Origin: Eublepharis macularius
Taxonomy: Eukaryota; Chordata; Lepidosauria; Squamata; Eublepharidae
NCBI RefSeq assembly: GCF_028583425.1
Contig: NC_072806.1
Span: 34,828,001 to 34,892,000, forward strand
Direction of reading: 5' to 3'
DNA: 64,000 nt
Below the pieces are notes generated by a model that was not told the DNA's origin, did not search any database, and worked only from the letters and a program-made list of their open reading frames with translations. Positions 51,673 through 63,300 of this stretch are shown piece by piece. The position numbers and the translations under genes are program-made. The first letter of the stretch is position 1. Each line of letters starts with the position of its first letter.

Positions 51673-53491
51673 AAACGGCCTTAGTCAGAAAGGGAGATTG
51701 GCAGCTGGAAACCTGTTTAGTCTCCCACTTTTACTAGTGGTAAAAATGGGGGGGGGAGTGGGCCATCCTCCCTCTACTTCCTGAGTCACTAAAGCAGGAT
51801 TTAAAAAAAAATTTCGCTGTGCCAGTTGACAATGAAGCCCTCTCCTGCTTGTGTGCCATGCTAGGACTGCTTTGCTAGTAAGTTAACCTGCCATTGTGTG
51901 CACCTATTGACACTCACCTTCTTTGAGGGCATTTTTCATATACCTGAGGAGAAACTCACTGGATTACTGGGTTTTTGAATGGTGCAGTTTTTCATTAAGC
52001 AGGATAGAATTTTGTCTCCCATTCTTGAAAAGAACAGTGCCTTGACGCACATCTTCCCCAAACATTCTTCGGGGTCCATAAACACAGAATCTCATTGTTG
52101 CTTGGTCTCAGACTCGGTATGTTGTTGGTTTAGAGGGATGACTGTGTTCTGTGTGATTTTGGTGCTGTTATGCGCAAAACCAGCCGCCCCGAAGCCTTGT
52201 TTCCCAACACCCCCACCCAACACCAAAAAGAACAGTGTACCTCTATACACAATGTGCTGAAACACATGAAAACGAAAGAACAGATCAGATCCAAGCTGGC
52301 ATTGGCCCAACTGGAACAAACCAATAATGGAATGGAATTATTCCGGAATCCCTGGAAGTGAAATTTTCTTGGTGCCTCCCCATGCATAATAACGTGTGTA
52401 TTTGTGCTTCATCAATGATTCTGGTTACAAGAACAGGACTGTAAAAAGCACGCCCCTATTTTCAATTGCAAAATGAAGGAGACTATGCAGGTGCTATGGA
52501 GCATGAGTGACCAGTCCACTAGCACCCAAATCTCCTGTACAGATCTGGATAGTGTCCAGCTGATCTCTCTGGAATCCTCTCCCTTGGAAAAGCGACCAGG
52601 AAATCAGGAGTCCGAACTGCCTTTTGGGCAGTTGATTGGATGGAGGGATGTGTGTTTATTCCTTTGAGCGGAAGTATTTTTAAAAGTTATGGATCTTTCT
52701 CAGGGCCATGTGCATGCTAGGGTTTTGTGGTCAAGGGATTGGGATTTACAACTACTTACCCAATTTTAGGCAAGACTCAGCAGTTGAAAGCACAAAAGAC
52801 TTTTGTGTACCTCTTAAGAATAAGGAGCTGTTCTATAATGAACCAGCTCATATTGATTTTAGTCTAATGTTTTGGTCTCAAGCTGTAGATTTTTCTAGCT
52901 CTACTCCCTGAGATCTGTTCACTGGAAACAACAGGGCTTGAACCTCAAACCTTCTGCATGCCAACCCAGTGGTTTCAACGGGGTTGTTATTGTGCATTGA
53001 ATATAGGTGAAATGGGGCTACCAGTACCCCGGTGGGAGCAGGGATCCAACGCTCCCAGCCTCTGCACCCTGCCACCATCAACCTGGCCGGAGGGGGTGGG
53101 GGGAAGCACAGGGAATGGGCCCAGGACCTTCAGAGCGCGCTCCTGTGTGCAATGGGGCATTTCCTTATTGTGTGGTGAATGACATCATTCCTGGCGTGAC
53201 AAGGAAGTGAAGGCTCCCATGCAGGGCTGATTTGACGATGGGGAAAGTTGCCCCGTGTCCCCCACGACCCCCTCTTCACCAGGCTTGGGCTTCAGGGGAT
53301 CTGCCAACCTTAGTGGGAATGTAGTGTTGAAAGAAACTGGCAGCATGATTCAATTGCATGATTTCATTTATTTCTGCGCTCCCCCAACCAAAACAAAACG
53401 GAACCGCCACCCCCCAACAAAGCTTTTAAATAATATAAAAATACAGATAAAGTCTTGTGAATTCACCTCGAATATATAAATATCCATTTCA
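51673..53491. other. Intergenic, no gene; worn hAT-like pieces near 52985-53300
   Basis: No exon or RNA gene recognised. Around 53010-53220 the GC-rich text (CGCTCCTGTGTGCAATGGGG, TGACATCATTCCTGGCGTGA) resembles the interior of the TAGGGTTGCCA family. A possible CAGGGC terminus lies at 53221. Neither has clear ends. Confidence 0.45.
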
Positions 53492-53497
53492 TTTATT
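53492..53497 (-). terminator. Candidate poly(A) signal for CA4
   Basis: AATAAA on the minus strand about 650 bases after the CA4 stop, within an A/T-rich stretch. Another AATAAA lies further out at 53367-53372. Which is used cannot be told from sequence alone. Confidence 0.35.
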
Positions 53498-54142
53498 TCT
53501 TAATTGATGCCCTTGCTCTCTTTTTTGGCTTAAAAAAAAAAGCTTTCTTTCTATTAAATTAGAGCAAGTAAGAAAATAATTTTTCTGTTGTTCTTGTGGA
53601 AGCAGCGGTGTATTCACCTTGCATGAGGCAACACATAGAAAATGACACATCATTCCAGCAATGATTATTCTAAAGGAAGCATGACTCAGTGTTTCTAGCA
53701 TAAAGAGACCCTGTTTCCAATTTGTTTTAAAAAAAATCAATGTAATTGCCATTCTCACGTCACCTTGGTGCAAGGAAATAATAAACCAGATAAAGAAGTC
53801 ATTTACAAACCAGTCTCAGAGAAGGCTGTGTTGTACACTTGATTGGGTTAATTGATTTTACAATCTTCTTGTGCTTTTCTTTTGCATGCAAATTTGTGTT
53901 TCAAGGATTCGGTGTAGAATCTCTCCCCGCAACCGTCGCCCTGTTTCTGATCTCTGGCTCTACTGCATGGTGAAATTGCCCCATCCTTGTTCTATATCTT
54001 AGCTGCGGCTTTACAGTCCTGTCAGCCAGACGAGGCTTCCAGTCTCGAGAGCGTATTTGTGTGTGTGTGTGTGCAGCATTCCTGACATCAAAGACTGTTC
54101 CCGCTGGGATTTAGAGGCAAATTAAAAACAAAACCTAATTCT
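53498..54142 (-). other. CA4: CA4 3'UTR (inferred)
   Basis: Sequence between the stop codon and the nearest candidate poly(A) signal. No transposon or coding sequence is recognised. It includes a GT dinucleotide run near 54060. Confidence 0.4.
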
Positions 54143-54334
54143 TCATTGAATAGAAGAAAACAAGAGGTAGGCAGCCACCGGAAGCAGCACTAATGTCTTT
54201 GCGGGAGGCACAAGGGCATCTGAGTCTGACTTGTAGACAATTCGGCTACCCACAGGTTGAACGGGCCGAAAGTTATCCTCCATTGGCAAGTTTTTGGTCT
54301 TGTCAAAGTAGATCTTCTGCACAAATGTTTGTAC
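54143..54334 (-). CDS. CA4: CA4 terminal exon with GPI-anchor signal
   Basis: Acceptor TTTGCAG, 63 codons plus TGA. It encodes [20 protein letters not shown], then [16 protein letters not shown], the conserved C-terminal strand of alpha-CAs (NxRPxQ), and a 20-residue hydrophobic end. The hydrophobic end after a small-residue stretch (SDSDA) suggests GPI transfer. Confidence 0.9.
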   Translation of the reverse strand, partial: VQTFVQKIYFDKTKNLPMEDNFRPVQPVGSRIVYKSDSDALVPPAKTLVLLPVAAYLLFSSIQ

Positions 54335-57300
54335 CTGCAAACCATGAGCCAATCAGAAAATTATTTTCCTCCCTTTGAAACCAGGGGGTCTGAGGGGGCG
54401 GGGGGGGGGGAGAGGAGAAGAGCCTATTGCTAATGTGTTTTTCCTCCTTAAATCCCAACTTTCATGGCTAAAGTCTTTCCCTTCTACACCCTTTCCTACC
54501 AACGATGCTTTCCCTCTGCCTGTGTCCTACCCCGGGGTTATGCAATGCCACCTTTGTCTCATAGTCTTTTAACTTTAACTTTAACTTTAATTGAATTTTT
54601 ATACCACCCATCTCCCGAAGGACTCAGGGCGGTGTACAGCCAAAATAAAACATACAAATATAAAACAGTAAGAATATAAAATATAAACATATTGGATAAT
54701 TTAACTCAGAACAGGACAACTCAATTAAAACACATTTAGGCCAGCCCCGCTTGTTGGAATAATAGCGTCTTAAGGGCACGGTGAAAGGTGTGTAGGTCAG
54801 GGACCAAACATATCTCCGGGGGCAATTCATTCCAGAGGGCACGGGCCCCGACAGAGAAGGCTCTCCCCCTGGGGGTCACCAGCCGACATTGTTTGACCGA
54901 CGGCACCCTGAGGAGGCCCTCTCTGTGGGAGCGTACCGGCCTGTGGGAGGCTATCGGTAGCAGCAGGCGGTCTCGCAAATACCTAGGCCCTAAGCCATGG
55001 AACGCTCTGAAGATGGTAACCAGCACCTTGAAGCGCACCCGGAAGACCACCGGAAGCCAGTGTAGCTCGCGCAGGAGAGGTGTTACATGGGCGCGCCATG
55101 TCGCTCCCATAATCGCCCGCGTGGCCGCATTCTGAACTAATTGTAGCCTCCGGGTGGTCCTCAAGGGGAGCCCCATGTAGAGAGCATTACAGTAGTCCAG
55201 ACGGGAGGAAACGAGGGCATGGGTGACTGTGCGCAAGGCGTCCCGATCCAGAAAGGGACGCAACTGGTGAACCAGGCGAGCCTGATAAAAAGCCCCCCTG
55301 GCCACGGCCGACACATGATCTTCTAATGACAGCCGCGCATCCAGGAGGACACCCAAGTTGCGAGCCCTCTCTGTGGGGGCCAAAATCTCGCCCCAATAGT
55401 CAGCGATGGAACCAGCTGGCTATAACGGGGCGCCGGAAACCACAGCCACTCAGTCTTGGAAGGGTTGAGTCTGAGCCTGCTTCTCCCCATCCAGATCCGC
55501 ACGGCCTCCAGGCACCGGGACATCACGTTAAGGGCATCATTGGGGTGATCCAGGGTAGAGATGTACAAGTTCTACTATGGTTTCCCGCAAGGAAACCTCC
55601 GTTTAGAGTGAACTGGGTAGCAGCAAACTGTGCAGAAGCGCACCCCCAGGTTATGGACTGTCTGCAGGTGGAGCTACTGATTTCCTTGACATTCACTGAT
55701 CTGAAGGAAGAGCATCCTTGAGGGCAAGGAGTTTTGAAAGAGGGGAGAAGCAGAAGGCCAGCCCTGCCCCATGCAACCGTGCCCCTTGTGGTTTGACTCA
55801 CCTGTTCTGAGCTAAGTTGAATGGGCTCCTGAAATAAGGTCCAGACGACACCCTCGTTGCAGTTAGGTGTGGTCAGAGATCCAGTGTAGCGATAGTAATT
55901 TTTGAGAGCCTCCTCTTCAGGGATGAGAGAAAACAGGGGCAAAGGTGCCATCTCTGTCTTATTTCCTAGGAAGAATTATTTGAGGGATTTAATCTTGTCA
56001 CGTGTCTTTCTGAACATCGGTTTGGCAACAATCTTCAACAACCTACCGAAGCAGCAAAGGTAAGGAACCATATCTACAGACACTACACTCTTTAACACGA
56101 GATAGGGTTGCCAGGCCACAGCAGGCAACTCCGGGAGATTTTTGGAGGCAGGGATGGCGTGCTGATATCACTTCCATTGAGGACCAGAAGTAATACCAAG
56201 ATATCAGGTGAGGGACACTCTAGGACTAAGTAGTTGAAAGGCTGACAGCCAGTTTTAGGGCCAAAGGAAAGGTTCTTTGAATCGGTGATTGATTTTTTTA
56301 ATGGGACATCCAAGTGTCCACCACTCAGGCAACAAAAGGCTTTGCCAGGAGGTCAGTTCTACCACCTGATCAGACCAAAATTCCATCTAGTCCAGCTTCT
56401 TCTTACCCTCTGTGGCTTGCTAACCACTATTGCCCCCTCCCCAGCAACCAGTGTACAAAAGTACACTGCTGGAAGGCCTCATTTAGACAGTTACACCCCC
56501 CCCCCATACCCTTCTCTTAAGGCAGGAGCTGCTGTCCTGACCTTTCCTTATGCCCAGCTTCTGGTTTGCCAGTCCCCATAATTCCTTCCCTCCTTGTCAA
56601 CTCTCAGATTTCCCATCTGGTTTCTCTTTTTTGCAGAGGATCGTCACAGTAACTTCAGCTCCTTACCGTGGGAGGGAATATCTGCTAACTTTGAAATGAA
56701 AGTATCATAATTCTTGTTCTTCTCACCAATCTGCAGAAGAAAAAAAAATCAGCTGAAACACTGGCCGTTTTCACACTGCTTACCAGCCACGGAAGATCGT
56801 GCCAAGCTCCTGGAACGACAGCGTCTTCCTGGCGCGATTTTGCTGTCGTTCCGGGAGCTTGGCACGACGTTCCGTGGCCAGTAAGCAGTGTGAAAACAGC
56901 TCTTCTTCCCCTCACCCATATAAAGCTGAGCTAAATGTGATGGGCACTATTGGATTCCCACCTCGTAGCTTTTTGATCCTCGTAAAAGCCCAGTCCATAC
57001 TTAATAAACCTCCGATCCAAGCGGCCTACAAGGGCTCTATGAACTTGGCATTTATGATTTATCCTGCTTTTGCTGATCAGGAACAAGTCTCATCAACCAC
57101 CAACAGAAAGCTGAACTATTAGATTATTTTTAATATCAGTTTACACAACATACACACCTACTTACAATATTCATAACAGCAAATGAAGGGGGGAAGATAA
57201 CAATAATTAATTACTATAAATTCATCTGAAAAACTAAGTACAAATTTAATCACATACAGAATACAATTTACTTCTTAGTTTATTCCAGTACTGAATGAAT

Positions 57301-60300
57301 GGTTGCCAGTTTTTGGTATCTGGTGTCAGGGCTTGTCACTGTTGCCGCTGGGCGGGGTGCTGGCTGGGCCAGTCCTGACATCAGAGGGGCGCCAGGGATG
57401 CTGCAGGACCCTGCTCTGTGGAAGGAGGGGCAGCATACATCACCCAGACTCCCTCTCAGTCCACTCGCTGGCCTGCTCACCCTGGCCTGCTTACCCCCTG
57501 CGTCCTCCATCATCTCCCCCTCCCAGAACTCTCCTCCAAGCCTCCACTCTCGCACTGCTCTGCTCTCACTCCACACAAGCACTCCTTGCTCTCACCCACC
57601 ACCCCAGAGCTCTTCCTAGCCATCTTATATAGGGTTTCTTTTCCCCGCCCTGCCCTCCTTCCAGGCTTCTTCCCTCTCCTGACTTGGCCCAGCTGTGCCT
57701 CCCCTCAGGTGTTTCCCTCCTACCACTAATCCCTTCCTGGCTTCCTTGCCTTGCTGGCAGGGTGGGGTTGAATGCGAGCCATCCCCAGCTGAGGTCTCCT
57801 TGGCCTTGCTCATGAGGAATTGCCCTGGCCAGCTTCTGGGCTGCCTGCTCATTGATGCTGGGCGGGGCTACCCATCTCCTCCCCCAGAATGCCTGTGGCA
57901 GCTCCACCTGGAGGGGCTTGGCTCCTTGCAACTCCTGAGCCAGGCTGCTGTCCTCTAGACGGGGTGTGGCTTTGGGCTGTAGTGGCTGCTTCTCCTCCTT
58001 GGCTGGTAAGGGCTCTGTTTGGGCTGCTGCTGGGTCCCTATTCCTCCTGCCTGGACCCTTTTTCTCTGGCCTGCTTAGCCCCCTCTCTTCCCCCTGGAGG
58101 GTGGGACTGGCTGTTCTCCCTCTGCTCCCTCCAGCCCTCTGAGGCTTTGGCCTTTCGCCCTTCCCCCTGGAGTGGGCAGGTTCTGGACCTGGTTGCTGGC
58201 TGGGGTGGCAGGGCCGCTGCCCACCCGGTTGCCTCCCACTGCTCCCTCCTGGCAAGTCTGGGGGCTGGGACTCAGACCCCGGACACCTGGTTCTTGATGA
58301 TAGCTTTTCTTCCATAAATCTTTGGTAAAGGGTTGGGGACTATGTACTGTCTGTTGCTGTAAGTATAATCCTATTGAGTGGTTTCTGCATTGTTTAATAT
58401 GTCAAGTTTAGAATTGCTTAAGCTCTGCATTGGATTTCTGTTTGTTTTTTAATCTCTGTAAATTTGCATTTGTATACTCTGTCACATTTGTTTATTAAAT
58501 GTCCTTAGAGTTGATTGTATTGACTTACATTGTGTAATTCGTCTTGAGTCTCAGTGAGAAAGGCAGACTACGTGGTGGTAAAGAGGGCCCTCAAGTCATA
58601 GTTGACTTATGGTGACCCCTGGTGGAGTTTTCATGGCAAGAGACTAACAGAGGTGGTTTGCCTTTGCCTGCCTGGTCTTCCTTGGAGGTGTCCCATCCAA
58701 TTACTAACCAAGGCCGACCCTGCTTAGCTTCTGAGATCTGATGAGATCACTGCATAATTTGCCTTGAGTTTTAGTGAGAAAGGTGTACTATAAATAATGC
58801 AAATAAATAAATAAAGTCTTAAACTTACCCATAAGCATCATAAACCATCCTTTATGATTGATGCTGTAAAGCTAAATGCCAGGTTTTTTGGGCAAGCTTA
58901 TTTCTAATATTGTGCCAATAACAATAACGTCTATAAAATAACCCATCGAAAGGTATAGATTACATTTTTTACCTCGCCCTTCCTCTAAAGAAATCTGTTA
59001 TTCTCCCTCCCCTCCTCCATTTTTGCCTCACAACCCTGTGAAGTAGGTTGCTCTGAGGGGCAGAGTGACTGGACCCAGGTCACCCACTGAGCTTCGTGGC
59101 TCATGGAGTGGGAATTTGAAGCTGGGCCGAGTCTCACCACTACATCACACTGTCTCGATCCTGCCTTGCCACATAAAGGACACTTGAATGTATTACAAAG
59201 GGGCATTTTAGGAGGGCACCCCGATATCAACTTCTGCAGTGATGATAACTGTGCAGCCCAGGATATCTACGAGGCTGAGCGATGCCTGAGGCTGCTAGAC
59301 TTCCAGAGCTCAGGTCAGTTCCTAACAGTTTGATTCATTTCTAATCCTTGTTTTAAAAGAGGCAAATTTCCTTCCTTACCGCTATAAAGAATCCCAACAC
59401 TGCCAGGCCTTTCTTTTGGGCGGCTTCTGATAAATCATATTCATCCTTTATGTGGACTATGTGAAGCTGTAAGAGAAGGAAAAAGGGCACGGGGGAGAAA
59501 AAAGATTATGTCCCCAGTTTCTTTTTTGTTGCTGTTGTTGTAGGCTTGGCAGGACGTTTGGAAGTACAGCAGGCATCCTCGACAATTTCCATGAAGCCAA
59601 ATTTGGTGTGAAAGTCCTAGGAACAGGTGGAATTGGAGATAATTTGCACCTGGCGGGGGTGGGGGGGACCGTTTTTACCAGCTACTTGCAAGTGTCTGAG
59701 CATAACCAAAGTGCTGCTAGAATTACGTGAGAAGGTCAGCTGGTTGAGGAGGCTGCCCATTGTATCTCTGCATGGATAGAGGGCATACCCAGATCCCTGA
59801 CTCAAACTGACACAGGGGTGGGCTTCTCAGCAAGCAAGTAGGGCCGATTCCAGATGGCCAGAAATTGCGGTTTTTCTGCGGAAATAATCGCTTACCGGCC
59901 ACACGTTCACTTTCGTCTCCATCCGCTTTGTCTCGCAGCGTGCCGTGCCATCCCGCTTCCGGATGTTCGCACGGCCAACTGAGGTACCCGGGATTGGTTG
60001 TTTCCTCCCCGTCACAGTTGACGTCGGGGGCCTTCATTGGTTCGCATTTCGGTTTTTTTAAAAAAAATTTTTTACGAGTTTTGCGCAAATGCGCAAATGC
60101 GCAAATGTGCAGGTATGCGAATACGCAGCGTCAACTTTTGTGCATTTGTGCATTTGTGCATTTGTGCGCATTTGCGCAGTTTGATGTGCGCAAATGTGCA
60201 ACTGCGCAAATGGCACTCGGTTTAAAAAAAAAAATTAAGGGAATATTGTTGCCGGCCAGCCGGCAAAGGAAGGAGGGAAAGGGGAGGGCCTCTCCACGGC

Positions 60301-63300
60301 AACGAAGCGTCCAGAAGTGTGCAAACCCGCAATACGGCGTTCACACCGTCCGCTTCTGGAGCGCAACACAGCGCCATGAACCGGAGGTAAGCAGGGACGG
60401 GACATTACGGGTTTTTACGAGTGAGGTCGCTGGAAAAGCGAAAGCACTCGCTTTATTTGTGCCCGTCTGGAATCGGCCTAGGTCTTATTTTTTAAAGTAT
60501 TTAAAAGTAAACTTTGTTGGGAGTGGTGGCACTCCAGTTTGGGAAATACAAGCTTAGTTTGGATCACACTACTCATTTAGACTGGGTTAATTAAGGGCTT
60601 GTCCCTCCCTAGGGCCATATTAACCCATGGCTTGGCCCCTAGGCTTTCAGGTATTTCAGGTGCCATGTCTGTAGCCCCTACACCCATGTCATAGGTCTGT
60701 AGCCACTACACCCATGTCGTAAGTCCCAGGGGTACTAAATGCTAATACTGTGTTACTGTCTGATATTGCAACTGCTATGTACATCATTGTTTGATTTCAT
60801 AGACTTGTATGCATCAATTTCGTTTTCTCCCTCTCACGGCCTGAGAACGCAGCTGGGGGAGTTGTGGTTAATCTGTCTCTTTGAAGCTCAGTAGAATGAC
60901 CTTGCAGTGTCTGTAATGTCTGAAATGTTACAGTTCTCTATATCATGGCTGTCATCACACGGGCCCTTATTTCGTCAGTTTTGCACTAGAAATAGTTTCT
61001 TCTGTTATCATTATTAGAACGGATTCCCCCATCTTTTGATGACTGCTTGCGCTTCCAGTCAGTCACATTAAAAGGGGAAAGCGAAATTCGACGGTCAGTC
61101 AAAGTGCCTCTAGAAATGGGGCCCTAAAAATCCTGCCCCTTTTTAAAAACTTTTTTCACATATTTACGCTATATCACTCTTCTGTTATACCAATGTTGTG
61201 CTGGGCCAACCCAAAAGCCAACTGTGATAGGTAGCAGAGGTTTCCTGCCCATGGCAGAATAGTGCTATAGCGCTATAAGGCTGACGTTTTTTTTAAAAAA
61301 ATTACTTTGAGGCTTAATTGCGGGTTGTGCTGGGGCTTGTGGGAGTGTAGGGCAGGAGAATCAGTGTTAGGTGAGACAGATGAAAGCGTTCATAGTCGAT
61401 CCAGGGCATTCACATGGAAGAGGATAAAGACGACATAAAGAGTCACAAAACGTGAATTGGGGAGAATGGCGAAATCGCAAGAGAACCGGAATAAGGTGAG
61501 CATTCAGCAGGAGATGGCGCTAGTTTGGCGCTAAATTTATGGCCGTGTGACGATGGCCCTTGTCTAACTAATGTATAAACTCCAGAAAAGTTTCCCAGAC
61601 TTCTTCCCGCTCAGACTTGTGGTTTAGAAGGGAGGGGAATGTTTGAGTATTTAGACCTGTACTTTCATCAAGCCTTTATTCCTTTCAAAGAAGCTGTACT
61701 GCTTGGATGCTTCTTTGGCTCTAAGTAATTTTATGGACCTGTGCATAGGGACAGATCTGATTTCTGAATAAAAGTCATTTAACCCTGGACCTGTGTCCTG
61801 CTGAAATGGTCCAGGGATCCGTCTGCCATATCTTATTATCCATAAATCTGACATCGGGCCCCCTCCAGCACTTCAAACTTTCACCCCACTACAGCTGACA
61901 GCCTGACCCTAGTACAGTAGGTACTAGACTGCAGTACATAACCCTGCATCCATTCTGAGGGTCTCCTGAAGAATTCTATTCACAATTTTTAAAAATATTT
62001 TTATTGCGTGAGTAGAACTCTGCAGGAAAGCACATTTTGGGGGGTATAATTGTTCAATACCATAATATTTTGAATATTTTTTATTATTTATTAAAAATAT
62101 ATGATTTATGGATAATTAATATAAGAGAGAATTTGTTTCACTTCAGTAAGGAAGCAGTTAATTATCTTATTAGGTAAAGGTGCAAGCCGCATCATTACTG
62201 ACCCATGCGGGGGACGTCGCATCACGATGTGTTCTTGGCAGACTTTTTGTTACGGGGTGGTTTGCCATTGCCTTCCCCAGTCATCTACACTTTACCCCCA
62301 GGAAACTGGGTACTCATTTTACCAACCTCGGAAGGATGGACGGCTGAGTCAACCTTGAGCTGGCTATCTGAACCCGGCTTCCGCCAGGATCGAACTCAGG
62401 TCGCAAGCAGAGCTTGGGCTGCAGTACCTTAAAACCTAGCTATATGGCATAGGATCTGCCCACCCAAAGGACCGCCTCCTTGGGTATGAACTTTCAGGCT
62501 TCCACAGGTACCCACAGAATCTCCTTCTATTGGAACACTTCCCAAGGCTTGCTACTTTATAACAATGCCTCCAACTTTCTGGAAGTGGGAAGGGCCACTG
62601 CCCTGGCTCAGTTTCTCAGATGCAGTAAGGCTATCCTTCAGTGTGGGCCTTTGATGGGTATTAGGTAGGGTTGCCAGCTCCAAGTTGGGAAATTCCTGGA
62701 GATCTGGGGGTGAAACCTGGAGAAAGCGGGGTTTGGGGAGGGAAAGGACCTTGGCATGGCATAATTCCATAGAATCCACCCCCCAAAGTAGCCATTTTCT
62801 CCAGGTGAACTGATCTCTGTGGCCTGGAGACCAGTTGTAATTCCGGGAGATCTCCAGCCACTACCTGGAGGCTGGCAACCCTTGTATTAAGCTGGGAGGC
62901 AGACTCGATGGGGGTTGATGGATTGTGTTTCAGCTTCTGTGCAACTTTTATTATTATTTTAAAGTCTTGTTGCTAGCTTTATAAGCTGAGTCACGATTTA
63001 CTGCAAGAAACGCAGGATATACATGTTTAAAGACTTTTATCTCCCAAAGAACAATACAGGGTTATTTGAGTGCTGTGGAAATACAATGTGTCCTTGCAGG
63101 AAAAGGGTCTGTTTTACCCCTCAAAACAGCATCTTGAGCATGTGTATGTGTGTGCGTAAATGCACTGATATTGTAGTCGGTGGGCAAATACAGAGCATGT
63201 AATCTTTCCAAAGACTTTGTACCTAGTTCTGTAATGTTCTGCATTTATATAATGTGTTTGAGTTTAGAAAGCATTTTGCACACATTGTGTAATCTCTACA

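Noticed and set aside
55523..55951. 142-codon frame as a complete small carbonic anhydrase gene
   Set aside because: Only the first part (to 55802) is exon. The rest reads past a GTGAGT donor into the intron, and the ATG is internal.
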